DNA from: JABCYV01 sp963696025
GTDB taxonomy: Bacteria > Acidobacteriota > Terriglobia > Terriglobales > Acidobacteriaceae
Reading direction: 5' to 3'
Assembly (NCBI GenBank): GCA_963696025.1
Contig: CAVOII010000014.1
Location: 1,116,001 to 1,180,000, forward strand
DNA: 64,000 nt
This document shows, one piece after another, positions 44,903-53,946 of this stretch. The notes beneath the pieces were generated by a model. The model saw only the letters and a list, made by a program, of their open reading frames with translations, ran no database searches and was not told where the DNA came from. Within the stretch, counting starts at the first letter, position 1. Every line of letters starts with the position of its first letter. The position numbers and the translations under genes were made by a program.

Positions 44903-46258
44903 CTAATCCTTGAGAGCCCTTAGATAGGCCTCTACAGTTTCGTTCATCACGCTCTTTAGAGGAACATGATGATCGGCTGCGATTCGTCTGCAATCTTCAT
45001 ACTCCGGCGCGTAATTGGTCACAGTTCCATTCATGCTGGCAACTTTCAACCTTACGTCGCCCCACCGCGTGGTTACCGTAATCCATTTCCGGGGCAGCGT
45101 TTGACGTTTTTCATCGTGGCGCCTTACGCCTAACGTCGTAGTCTCGGTAAAAATCATTTGCGAAAATTTCAGCGCATCCTCAGGCTTGCACAGCACCGTC
45201 AGCAGCATTCCCGGACGGTTTTTCTTCATCTGTACCGGAATGCCAAAGACATCCAGCGCTCCCTCTTCCAGCAGGCGGTCCATCACGTAACCGAACACCT
45301 GCGGATTGAGGTCGTCCAGGTTTGCCTCGAGCACCGCAATTGTCTCTTGCGAACTTTTCGCCGCCAGTTCTGGCTGGGTCTCGCCTAACGTCAAGCGAAC
45401 AACGTTGGCATGTCCAGGAAAATCGTGGGTGCCAGCCCCATATGCGGCTTTCTCGATCTTCATCTCAGGAAATGATGCAAATCTCTTGACCAGAGTTCTG
45501 ACAATGGCTGCGCCGGTTGGCGTCACCAGTTCGACTTGTAGTCCGGACGAATAGACTGGCGCGCCCTTCAGTAACTCGAGGGTTGCTGGCGCGGGCACCG
45601 GAAAAGTTCCGTGCGCGCACTTCACGGTACCTCCGCCGACGTTCAGTGGTGAGCAGACAAATTCGTTGACGTTCAAAGCCTCGGCTCCCACAGCGGCACA
45701 AACAATATCCACGATCGCGTCCGCGGAACCTACCTCATGGAAATGAATGGTTTCAATACCGCAATTATGAATCTTAGCCTCGGCTCCGCCCAGGGCTTCA
45801 AAGATGGCGAGTGCTGTATTCTTCGCAACGTTGCTGATCTCTGCCTTGTGAATAATTTCTCGAATTTCTTTCAAGCCTCGGCCGTGCTCATGAGGCACGG
45901 GCGCTCCCGCCCGCGAACCTTCCTGACTTCCCCGGGCGTAATTGTGTTCTCGCAACTGGACACGCTCGCGTGGGTGCGGATGGCTGACCTCACCGTGCTC
46001 ATGACTGTGTTCGTGCATCGGGGATGAATGTTCGAAATAGGCATCTCGCGGAAGGTCTTTTTCGCCGTGGATGTACACATCGACTTTTGCCGCGCTAATG
46101 CCACCGCGGTACAGCCGAGAAATCTCGAGCCTCGCCCCAATGTCCAGTGCCGCGACTGTCTCTTCAAACAGCTGCGCTGATACTCCCGCATCCACAAGCG
46201 CGCCCATGAACATGTCGCCGCTGATGCCGGAGAAACAGTCTAGATAGGCAATCCGCAT
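44903..46258 (-). CDS. larC: LarC-like nickel pincer cofactor biosynthesis protein
   Basis: About 451 residues from the ATG at 46258 (MRIAYLDCFSGISGDM); an earlier Met adds four residues. LarC inserts nickel into the pyridinium dithiocarboxylate cofactor of lactate racemase-type enzymes. The N-terminal block DCFSGISGDM, the HEVGSADAIVDI segment and VEANLDDLNPQ are family marks. The middle is histidine-rich (HEHSHEHG), fitting metal binding. About 20 residues next to it come from a palindromic repeat (45896-45915). No larA, larB or larE is nearby. Confidence 0.85.
   Translation of the reverse strand: MRIAYLDCFSGISGDMFMGALVDAGVSAQLFEETVAALDIGARLEISRLYRGGISAAKVDVYIHGEKDLPRDAYFEHSSPMHEHSHEHGEVSHPHPRERVQLREHNYARGSQEGSRAGAPVPHEHGRGLKEIREIIHKAEISNVAKNTALAIFEALGGAEAKIHNCGIETIHFHEVGSADAIVDIVCAAVGAEALNVNEFVCSPLNVGGGTVKCAHGTFPVPAPATLELLKGAPVYSSGLQVELVTPTGAAIVRTLVKRFASFPEMKIEKAAYGAGTHDFPGHANVVRLTLGETQPELAAKSSQETIAVLEANLDDLNPQVFGYVMDRLLEEGALDVFGIPVQMKKNRPGMLLTVLCKPEDALKFSQMIFTETTTLGVRRHDEKRQTLPRKWITVTTRWGDVRLKVASMNGTVTNYAPEYEDCRRIAADHHVPLKSVMNETVEAYLRALKD
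45896..45915. repeat. GC-rich palindrome inside larC
   Basis: CACGGGCG, a CTCC loop and CGCCCGCG. It is the reverse-orientation counterpart of the element at 47294-47313 in argS, with the same stem length and 4-base loop. It encodes the SRAGAPVP part of an unconserved insert. Confidence 0.6.
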
Positions 46259-46337
46259 AAATGCCGCCAAACTAATGACCGATTTTCATCATAGGGAAGC
46301 CCGCACCTGCCGTCAAACCTGCGTGCCACGCGCGCTC

Positions 46338-46346
46338 TGCTACAAT
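46338..46346 (+). promoter_or_regulatory. Extended -10 promoter of argS
   Basis: TGCTACAAT at 46338-46346 is an extended -10 element 31 bases before the argS start at 46378. No convincing -35 is seen, which extended -10 promoters tolerate. Confidence 0.45.
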
Positions 46347-46377
46347 CACTAGCTTCTTCAACCGGTCAGAGGGACTC

Positions 46378-48450
46378 TTGTATCGCTATCTGGAACGCCG
46401 TCTTGCTCAACACGTGCGCGATTTTCTGCGGCGTGCCTACGGCGTCGACGTGCCCAAGATCGTCATTGAACAGCCGCCCCGAATCGAACTCGGCGAGTAC
46501 GCGCTGCCGCTCGCATTCGAGCTCGCCAAAAAATTGCGTAAGCCGCCGCGCAAGATCGCCGACGAAATCGTAGCCGGTCTCGACCCGATAGAGGGCTTCG
46601 ACAGATTCGATGTCGCCGGCGCCGGCTACATCAACGCGCGTGTCAACCGGGCATATCTAGCCGCCGCCCTGGCCGGTGACCAGAACCCCAAGGCTGGAGT
46701 CCCGTCAGGAAAAATTCTGGTCGAGCATACCAGCATCAATCCCAATAAAGCTGCTCACATAGGCCATCTGCGCAATGCCATCCTGGGCGACACGTTTGTG
46801 CGCCTGCTGCTTTTTGCAGGTCGGGAAATCGACGTTCAGAACTATATCGACAACACCGGCGTGCAGGTTGCCGACGTCGTCGTAGGCTTCCTGTATCTCG
46901 AGAAAAAGTCGCGCGCTGAAATCGAGCAACTCGCCCGACAACCGCGTTTTGATTACTACTGCTGGGACCTGTATGCCCGTGTTTCGCAGTGGTACGAGCA
47001 GGACAAGCAGAATAGGGAGACGCGCGCTCAAGTCCTGCATGCTATCGAAGCCGGCAACGATGAGACTGCCGCGATCGCCGAACTGATTTCGGTCACGGTG
47101 CTACGCCGACACCTCGAGACCATGGGCCGGCTCGACATTGAATACGACTTCCTCCCCCGCGAGAGCGAAATCCTACACCTGCATTTCTGGGATGCAGCTT
47201 TCGTCAAGTTGAAAGAGGGCGGCGTGCTCTTCTTTGAGACCGAAGGCAAGAATAAAGGCTGTTGGGTTATGCGGAGGGGGGGAACTGGTGTAGCGCGGGC
47301 GCCCTCGCCCGCGGAAGCCGGGCATAAAGGAGACGACGTCCTCGGGGTAATCGAGCCGCTCGAAGGTGTTGACGTGAGACCGCATAGCAAGCGTGAGAAC
47401 GACGACGAAGTCGCTGAAGAAGATCAGAAAGTAATTGTCCGCTCCAACGGAACCGTCGGCTATGTAGGTAAAGACATCGCTTATCACTTGTGGAAGTTTG
47501 GACTGCTGGGACGAGACTTTGGCTACCGCAAGTTCTATCGCTATCCCAACGGCCATGATTGCTGGATTTCAACCACGGTCGGTGCCTTGGATCATCCCCA
47601 CTTCGGCGGTGTGTTAGAAATCTATAACGTGATCGATGCCCGCCAGGCTGAGGCGCAAAGCACAGTAATCGAAGCTCTGCGCGGTCTCGGCTACAACCAC
47701 CAGGCTGATCACTACACACATTTTTCCTATGAGATGGTTGCCCTGACGCCGCGTTGCGCTGTCGAGTTGGGCTACGAACTTTCTGACGAGGACAAAACTC
47801 GCTCGTACATCGAAGTCTCCGGCCGCAAGGGCTTCGGCGTCAAAGCCGACGACCTGATAGATACGTTGATTGCCTCGGCGAAAACCGAAGTTGACGCCCG
47901 CCATCCTCAGTTGAGCGATGCCGAGCGCAAGACCATCGCTACACAGATTGCCGTTGGCGCCTTGCGCTATTTCATGCTCAAGTTCACGAAGTCCTCGGTT
48001 ATCGCATTCGACTTCAAAGAAGCGTTGAGCTTTGAAGGCGAGACCGGCCCTTATGCTCAGTATGCGGTGGTTCGCGCCACGAATATTTTCCGCAAAGGTG
48101 GATTTGATCTCGAGACCCTCAGTAGAGACGTATCTGGCTATGTTACTGCGGCAGATTTGGCGAAATATTTCGCCGACGACAATGGCGACGCGATTTGGGA
48201 ACTGTGGCTGGCTGCCTCGAAGACTTCCTACATGATCGACCAGTGCATTGCCACCACGGAGCCCGCCTATCTGGCGAAACACGTGTTTCAATTAGCACAA
48301 CTCTTTAATACTTTCTATCACCAGCATCCTATTCTTACGGAGCCTGATGAAAGCCGGAAGAAGTTTCTGTTAGCCACCACCGCGGTGGCGCGCCGCGAAC
48401 TAATTCGAACGTTAGCCGTAATGGGAATTACGGTGCCGTCAGTGATGTGA
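46378..48450 (+). CDS. argS: Arginyl-tRNA synthetase with repeat insertion
   Basis: A 690-residue class I synthetase for arginine. The HIGH motif lies in KAAHIGHLRNAIL (about residue 126) and the KMSK-equivalent is SGRKGFG. The anticodon-binding DALR region ends the protein. The start is TTG at 46378, after GAGGG. Between GCWVM and KVIVRSNGTVGYVG the protein carries about 50 residues where homologues have about 10-15; part of these (ARAPSPAEAG) is encoded by a palindromic repeat at 47289-47313, in frame. The catalytic motifs are intact, so the enzyme should work. Confidence 0.92.
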   Translation: MYRYLERRLAQHVRDFLRRAYGVDVPKIVIEQPPRIELGEYALPLAFELAKKLRKPPRKIADEIVAGLDPIEGFDRFDVAGAGYINARVNRAYLAAALAGDQNPKAGVPSGKILVEHTSINPNKAAHIGHLRNAILGDTFVRLLLFAGREIDVQNYIDNTGVQVADVVVGFLYLEKKSRAEIEQLARQPRFDYYCWDLYARVSQWYEQDKQNRETRAQVLHAIEAGNDETAAIAELISVTVLRRHLETMGRLDIEYDFLPRESEILHLHFWDAAFVKLKEGGVLFFETEGKNKGCWVMRRGGTGVARAPSPAEAGHKGDDVLGVIEPLEGVDVRPHSKRENDDEVAEEDQKVIVRSNGTVGYVGKDIAYHLWKFGLLGRDFGYRKFYRYPNGHDCWISTTVGALDHPHFGGVLEIYNVIDARQAEAQSTVIEALRGLGYNHQADHYTHFSYEMVALTPRCAVELGYELSDEDKTRSYIEVSGRKGFGVKADDLIDTLIASAKTEVDARHPQLSDAERKTIATQIAVGALRYFMLKFTKSSVIAFDFKEALSFEGETGPYAQYAVVRATNIFRKGGFDLETLSRDVSGYVTAADLAKYFADDNGDAIWELWLAASKTSYMIDQCIATTEPAYLAKHVFQLAQLFNTFYHQHPILTEPDESRKKFLLATTAVARRELIRTLAVMGITVPSVM
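47289..47313. repeat. TGTAG-type palindrome inside argS
   Basis: TGTAG followed by the perfect 8-bp dyad CGCGGGCG (47294-47301), loop CCCT, CGCCCGCG. It shares its TGTAG edge and loop style with the intergenic copy at 23316. It lies within the unconserved insertion of ArgS without interrupting translation. Confidence 0.65.
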
Positions 48451-48561
48451 TCGCGGCGACTGGTTCTGTGTTCCTTTTCGATTATGGTCAGATTCCTCCC
48501 TGACACATCTTTCTGAAGCTGCTAATGTGTGCCTCTCGACCTCTGTGCATGGAGTTAAGCC

Positions 48562-50772
48562 ATGTTTGTGTCCCGTCGTACACCAAGAAAGAAAGTGCGA
48601 TGCCTGGTCAGTTTTTTCCTGTTGCTGCTCTTGTCCGGCCGAACACATGCTCAAGAGCCCATGCTCGCAAAGCATTCGCGGATCGCAATCGCGCTCAGTG
48701 GGGGTGGTGCTCGAGGCTTGGCCCACATCGGTGTGCTGCAATGGATGGAGCAGAACCGCGTCCCAGTGGACTACGTCGCCGGCACCAGTATGGGCGCGCT
48801 CATAGGCTCGATGTATGCAACCGGAATGTCGCCTGCCGAGATGCGCCGATGGGTGGAAGACATCGACTGGGATCAGGCTTTGCTGGCGGAGCCGAGCTAC
48901 GATCAGCTTGCTTTCCGTCGCAAAGAAGATCGCAGAAATTATCAGGTCGGCATCCCCTTAGGTTTGAAAAACGGCCTTGACGGCCCGAATGGCTTCAATC
49001 CTGGACAGGGTGTCGGTCTGATTCTCTCTCGAATTGCATTTCCTTATTCGGCGGTTTCCAGCTTTGACGAACTGCCCATCCCTTTTCGCTGCGTTGCTAC
49101 GGACATGCTGCGAGGAGATGCCGTAGTCCTCAAAAGCGGGTCCCTCGCCGAGTCACTACGCGCCAGCGTGGCACTGCCCGGCGTCTTTACCCCGGTTGAG
49201 CTCAACGGGAGAACACTGGCCGATGGCGGTCTGGTAAACAACATCCCCACCGACGTTGCTCGCCAGATGGGTGGCGAGGTCGTGATTGCGGTCGACATCA
49301 GCACACCCCTCGCAAGTCGCAAAGAGCTGCAAACCCTAGGCGGGGTTTTAGACCAGACCATCAGCGTGATGACGATCGAGAACGACCGGCGTTCTCTGCG
49401 TGAGGCCGATATTGTCGTCGCTCCCGATCTGGGCTTGTACACCCGCAACGACTATTACGATGCCGACAAACTCATCGAGCTCGGTTATCAAGGCGCAGCA
49501 CAGAAGGCGTCGGTCCTGCGGGCGTTTGCTTTGTCCGAAGCAGAATGGAAGCAGTATCTCGCCGCTCGAGATGCGCGCAAACGCGCGCCGGAGAAGTCGG
49601 CAGATGCGCTCCAGATTACCGGGGCCAGTGGGCGGGAGCAACAACAACTGGAACAGAGGCTGGACAAGTATCTGCATACCGCCCTCGACACTCGTCGCCT
49701 GGAAAGCGATTTGAACCAGATCAGCGGCGAGGGCCGGTTCGACAGTCTTGGCTACGAGGGTTTTGTGCGAGGCCATACCCAGGGCTTGCGCATCAATGCC
49801 CATGAAAAAAGCTACGGTCCTCCTTTCATCGATCTCGCGGTGAACGCGAACGGCACAGGCGTAGGTGCCTTCGACTTCGCCACTGGTTTTCGAGTGCTCT
49901 TCATGGATGTCTGGCAGCACGGCGGCGAATGGCGTAGCGATCTGTTGGCTGGATCGAGCGATCTCGTGGCAACGGAGTTTTACCAGCCTTTGGGAGAGAG
50001 TCGCTTCTTCGTTTCGCCGTACACTTTCTTCCTCAATCAGTCGCGCAATGCCTTTGTGAACGACCGTCGCGTCGCACTCTATCGCGATCAGCGCTTGGGC
50101 GGAGGCTTCGACCTTGGGTTCAACTCCGGCCGCAGAAACGAAGTTCGCCTCGGATATCGGATTTTTGAGGGCGACCTGGCCGCCCTAATTGGCAGTGAAG
50201 GCCTGCCCCGCGTTCACGGCAGCAGCAGTCAGCTCCGATTGGGCTACGTGTTCGACGAGTTGGATAATCCAGCTGTCCCCGGCCGGGGTGAGCGCCTCAC
50301 CGCTGAACTGGTACACGTCTTCGAGAGTCCGGGTGTTTCGCAAAACTTCAATCAATTGCAAGTGCAATCTTGGACCTTCGTGCCGCTCAGCGCGAAGAAC
50401 TCTCTTTTTCTAAACGCATCCGGTGGTACTACCTTCAAGCGCGATGCCAGCTTATTCCAGATTTTTTCTTTGGGCGGTCTCTTTCGCCTGGGTGCATATA
50501 CCCGCGATGAGTTTCTCGGGAATCACTATGTGTTGACTGGTCTTGGCTTCCGCCGCGAATTCTACCGGATGCCCGTCGTAGGCAGTAAAGTGTACTGGGG
50601 TGGATGGTACGAAGCTGGAACAGCCTTCAATGATCCCAGTTCGTTCGTCGTGCATAGCAGCTTCAACGCAGGCGTCATCGCTGATACGCTTTTCGGTCCT
50701 ATCACGCTTTCAGGAGCCGTGAGCCCTACTGGCCGGACTAAGATCAATTTCGCCATCGGCCGGCTCTTCTAA
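48562..50772 (+). CDS. Patatin-like phospholipase with C-terminal beta-barrel
   Basis: A 736-residue protein resembling PlpD-type (type Vd) autotransporters. Residues about 13-32 are a signal peptide. The patatin domain at about 45-300 has the oxyanion motif ALSGGGARG, the nucleophile GTSMG and the catalytic ADGG. A POTRA-like stretch of about 80 residues (the ITGASGREQQQLEQRLDKY area) joins a C-terminal barrel of surface-antigen/BamA type, with many alternating strands and the final residue phenylalanine. The lipase would be displayed or released at the outer membrane. Substrate unknown. Confidence 0.85.
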   Translation: MFVSRRTPRKKVRCLVSFFLLLLLSGRTHAQEPMLAKHSRIAIALSGGGARGLAHIGVLQWMEQNRVPVDYVAGTSMGALIGSMYATGMSPAEMRRWVEDIDWDQALLAEPSYDQLAFRRKEDRRNYQVGIPLGLKNGLDGPNGFNPGQGVGLILSRIAFPYSAVSSFDELPIPFRCVATDMLRGDAVVLKSGSLAESLRASVALPGVFTPVELNGRTLADGGLVNNIPTDVARQMGGEVVIAVDISTPLASRKELQTLGGVLDQTISVMTIENDRRSLREADIVVAPDLGLYTRNDYYDADKLIELGYQGAAQKASVLRAFALSEAEWKQYLAARDARKRAPEKSADALQITGASGREQQQLEQRLDKYLHTALDTRRLESDLNQISGEGRFDSLGYEGFVRGHTQGLRINAHEKSYGPPFIDLAVNANGTGVGAFDFATGFRVLFMDVWQHGGEWRSDLLAGSSDLVATEFYQPLGESRFFVSPYTFFLNQSRNAFVNDRRVALYRDQRLGGGFDLGFNSGRRNEVRLGYRIFEGDLAALIGSEGLPRVHGSSSQLRLGYVFDELDNPAVPGRGERLTAELVHVFESPGVSQNFNQLQVQSWTFVPLSAKNSLFLNASGGTTFKRDASLFQIFSLGGLFRLGAYTRDEFLGNHYVLTGLGFRREFYRMPVVGSKVYWGGWYEAGTAFNDPSSFVVHSSFNAGVIADTLFGPITLSGAVSPTGRTKINFAIGRLF

Positions 50773-50804
50773 CGTCTAACGTCACTTCGACTTGCTGGGA
50801 GACG

Positions 50805-51476
50805 TTATTTCCTCAAGGAGGTGTTTCCTCTTCCTGGCTGAAGCTTCACCTGCGACTCGTTGATCGAGACTACAGTCGAAACCGTTTGACTCGGTCGGGC
50901 GCTAACACCGGACCAGACCATACGATGATAGATGTCGTCCATCTCAGCAGGCGAGGCGGGCATGCCACGATCGATCCACCACGACAAAAGCGACAGCAGA
51001 GCCCCGGCCAACGCATGGGCTATCGCAGTCCGGGACAGGGAAGTGGTCGGGATGCGCTGCACTTCGGCGAGGCGCTGCTCGATCGCGCGAGCGAAGTATC
51101 CCTGTCCCAGTTCCGTAACGTCGCGCACCTTAGCCGATGCGACCAGCGCGTTGTGAAACTCCTTCCACTCGACAACGTGGGCAAAAAACTCGCGCACGGG
51201 AGTCACTCGATTAGAACGTTCGCCCCGCCGTGAAAGAAGGCTGGCCATCCCCTCGAAGAAGTCCTCGACGTCGCTCAGGAATAAGTCGTCCTTGTCACGA
51301 TAGTGCGCGTAAAAAGTAGATCGCCCAATCCCGGCACGGTCGAGTACAAGCTGCACCGTGATCGCCGAAAACGGCTTTTCGTGCATAAGTTCCACCAGCG
51401 CATCGCCGAGCGCATCTCGCGTGCGCCGAACTCGACGATCCATCCTTCGCGGCGATCTGAGCGCTTTTCCGGACAT
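50805..51476 (-). CDS. TetR-family transcription regulator
   Basis: A 223-residue regulator. Residues about 17-65 form the TetR helix-turn-helix (ALVELMHEKPFSAITV, then LVLDRAGIGRSTFYAHYRDKDDLF). The rest is the helical ligand-binding half, with no recognisable ligand class. It is divergent from the membrane protein at 51559, with an 82-base gap that holds a promoter, so it probably controls that gene and itself. Confidence 0.85.
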   Translation of the reverse strand: MSGKALRSPRRMDRRVRRTRDALGDALVELMHEKPFSAITVQLVLDRAGIGRSTFYAHYRDKDDLFLSDVEDFFEGMASLLSRRGERSNRVTPVREFFAHVVEWKEFHNALVASAKVRDVTELGQGYFARAIEQRLAEVQRIPTTSLSRTAIAHALAGALLSLLSWWIDRGMPASPAEMDDIYHRMVWSGVSARPSQTVSTVVSINESQVKLQPGRGNTSLRK

Positions 51477-51522
51477 GAGACTCCTTTTTGTTCAGCTTCC
51501 TGGCATTTCCCGCGCAGGTGTG

Positions 51523-51551
51523 TTGACCACTCCGCCTTTCGCTTCTACAGT
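51523..51551 (+). promoter_or_regulatory. Promoter of the divergent membrane gene, leaderless
   Basis: TTGACC (51523-51528) and TACAGT (51546-51551) are separated by exactly 17 bases. The ATG at 51559 follows only seven bases after the -10 box, so the transcript would begin at or next to the start codon. The TetR operator should overlap it. Confidence 0.5.
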
Positions 51552-51558
51552 GCGACGC

Positions 51559-52194
51559 ATGACAGACGATCGCATGAGCGGGTTGGCGCTGATCGCAGGA
51601 TCGGCAGGCGTGATTATAACCTTAAGTCTGCACCCCTCGGGCCCGATCAGGCTGGAGCAGATCGATTCCGTCGTGCGCCTTTTAGTGATTGTTCACTCGC
51701 TGGCACTTGCCAGTTTGCCGCTCTGGTTTCTGGGCGCTTTAGGACTGTCGCGGCGCGGACCGGCCACCGACCGGATCGCAATCTCAGCGCTCGTCCTATA
51801 CGGATTCGGAATGTTGGCGGTGATGAATTCGGTGGTGTTCGATGGCTTGATTTCCCCGACCTTGCTGCGACAGATCGTGGCGGCCTCACCCGCAAACACT
51901 GACACGTGGCGCAAGCTGTTCAGCTACAACACCAGAGTCGATCAGGCCTTCTTGGAAGTTTTCGTGGTTGCTTCGTCGGCAGCGATCGTGCTTTGGTCAA
52001 TTTCGATCATTCGCAACCGCACACTGGCTCGGGGTGCAGCGTTCTATGGCTTCATGCTGGGGCCAGTGACCCTGGTGGCGGTGTTCTTGGGCATGCTGAA
52101 CCGTTCCCCGCATGCATCCAGTCTCCTCATCTTTGGCCAGATTGCCTGGTTCATGATCGTCGGTGTTCTGCTGTGCCGGATCAAAGACGCATGA
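51559..52194 (+). CDS. Membrane protein, DUF4386-like
   Basis: A 211-residue protein with six hydrophobic helices. I use the ATG at 51559 because a sigma-70-type promoter ends just before it; an upstream reading frame overlaps the TetR gene. The family resemblance to DUF4386-type six-helix proteins is weak. Divergence from TetR suggests regulated expression, perhaps in response to a small hydrophobic compound. Confidence 0.6.
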   Translation: MTDDRMSGLALIAGSAGVIITLSLHPSGPIRLEQIDSVVRLLVIVHSLALASLPLWFLGALGLSRRGPATDRIAISALVLYGFGMLAVMNSVVFDGLISPTLLRQIVAASPANTDTWRKLFSYNTRVDQAFLEVFVVASSAAIVLWSISIIRNRTLARGAAFYGFMLGPVTLVAVFLGMLNRSPHASSLLIFGQIAWFMIVGVLLCRIKDA

Positions 52195-52212
52195 CAGAGC
52201 GTCGGCTGCCAT

Positions 52213-53736
52213 CTATTCGCCGGCAAAGTCCTTAGCGAACTCCACCAAACTACGAACCGCAATCCCTGACGGACCCTTCGCGATCCAGGGCTTTTGATCT
52301 TCCATCCAAGCCGTTCCGGCAATGTCGAGATGCAGCCAGGGAGTGTCCTCGGCAAACTCTTTCAGAAACATGGCGGCAGTGATGGCGCCGCCATAGCGTC
52401 CCCCAGTATTCATGATGTCGGCGATGTTGGAGCGGATCTGCTCCTTGTATTCTTCATCGAGCGGCATGCGCCACATCTTCTCACCGGCTCTGGAGAGCGC
52501 TTTGTTGAACCGCTCGTACATCGCGTCGTTGTTAGCGAAGATGCCGGCATTCGTGTAGCCGAGCGCTACCACCACCGCGCCGGTAAGCGTGGCTGCGTCA
52601 ATCAAGTGGGTGCACCCAAGCTGGCGAGCATAGTGCAGTCCGTCGGCCAACACCAGGCGCCCTTCGGCATCGGTATTAATGATCTCGATGGACTTGCCTG
52701 ACATGGCAATCTGCACATCCCCCGGTTTCTGCGCTTTACCGGAAGGCATGTTTTCTGTGGCGCAGATGATAGCCGTGACCTTCGCTTTGGGCTTGAGCAA
52801 CGCGATGGCGCGCATGGCGCCAATCATGGTGGCTCCGCCCGCCATATCATATTTCATCTTCTCCATGCCATCGGCTGGTTTGATCGAAATGCCGCCCGTA
52901 TCGAAAGTGACGCCTTTCCCGACCAGGCCCAGCACCGGCTTTTCCGGCGCACCTGCCGGCTCGTAGCGTAACACGATGAGCGCGGGAGGTTCGTCGGACC
53001 CCTGGGCAACGCTCCAGAACGCGCCCATTTTCAGTTCTTTGATCTTGTCCGTGCCGTAGACTTCACACTTCAATCCGACTTCATCCGCCATCTTGCGCGC
53101 GCGCTCGGCCAGAATGGTCGGGGTCATGTGATTGCTCGGTTCGTTCACCAGGTCACGGGTGAAGTTCTGCGACTCCCCGAGAATGCGGGCTTCATCCATG
53201 GCAAGTTGCAGCTCGGCCTGATCACCGCGAGCCACTACGGTCAGCGCATCTATTTTTTGGTCCTTGCGATCAGTTTGATATGTGTTGGAATCGAAGTTGC
53301 CAACCATGGCTCCTTCGACAATTGACTTCACGGCCTTATCTGCCTTCAGTCCGGTTTCAGGTGCGACTATGGCGAAACTGTGCAATCCCCGCGATTTCAG
53401 CGTGCGCACCGCCGCCCCAGCCAGCCGGCGCAGTTCGAAAGTGGAGAAGCTCTTGGCTTTACCTCCACCCAAGAGCAGCAACCGCTTCGCTTTCAACTTT
53501 GCAGGATGATGCAGCATCGTCGATTCAAACATCTTGCCCGTAACTTCGCCGTTGGCAATGACGTCGGCTGCTGCGTCTTTGACGCCAGCATCGTCGAGTT
53601 CCATCACCACTTGTGGCGTGTCTTTGTGGCTGCGGTCTTTGACTGCGCTGTCTTTTTCACTACGATCCAACACAATTGCGACCAGACAGTCGGTTTCCAC
53701 TTCGGCAGGGTTGGAAAGAGAAAGATTAGTTTTCAT
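52213..53736 (-). CDS. pepA: Leucyl aminopeptidase, M17 family
   Basis: A 507-residue two-zinc aminopeptidase. Metal-binding and catalytic blocks are present: VGKGVTFDTGGISIKP, MKYDMAGGA, and the NTDAEGRLVLAD signature. It hydrolyses N-terminal residues from peptides in the cytoplasm, and in some bacteria also binds DNA in plasmid dimer resolution. The N-terminal 170 residues are the variable macro-like domain. Length is normal. It stands alone between two convergent or divergent neighbours. Confidence 0.93.
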   Translation of the reverse strand: MKTNLSLSNPAEVETDCLVAIVLDRSEKDSAVKDRSHKDTPQVVMELDDAGVKDAAADVIANGEVTGKMFESTMLHHPAKLKAKRLLLLGGGKAKSFSTFELRRLAGAAVRTLKSRGLHSFAIVAPETGLKADKAVKSIVEGAMVGNFDSNTYQTDRKDQKIDALTVVARGDQAELQLAMDEARILGESQNFTRDLVNEPSNHMTPTILAERARKMADEVGLKCEVYGTDKIKELKMGAFWSVAQGSDEPPALIVLRYEPAGAPEKPVLGLVGKGVTFDTGGISIKPADGMEKMKYDMAGGATMIGAMRAIALLKPKAKVTAIICATENMPSGKAQKPGDVQIAMSGKSIEIINTDAEGRLVLADGLHYARQLGCTHLIDAATLTGAVVVALGYTNAGIFANNDAMYERFNKALSRAGEKMWRMPLDEEYKEQIRSNIADIMNTGGRYGGAITAAMFLKEFAEDTPWLHLDIAGTAWMEDQKPWIAKGPSGIAVRSLVEFAKDFAGE

Positions 53737-53946
53737 GGCTTGATATCAGTATCGTCGGCGAGGCTGCAAAAACGCAACTCGCCTCCCTGAATTGCATCCT
53801 TCGTGTGTCCACCATGCCGCAGTGTGTGGTGTAAAACACGGTCGATTGATCTGCAACCCCTCACAAGTGCCGTCTTATCAATGTTGAGATATTTGGCCGC
53901 TGTCCTGCGATTGCCCCTTCATAGATCGCAATCACCGGAGGAAGTT

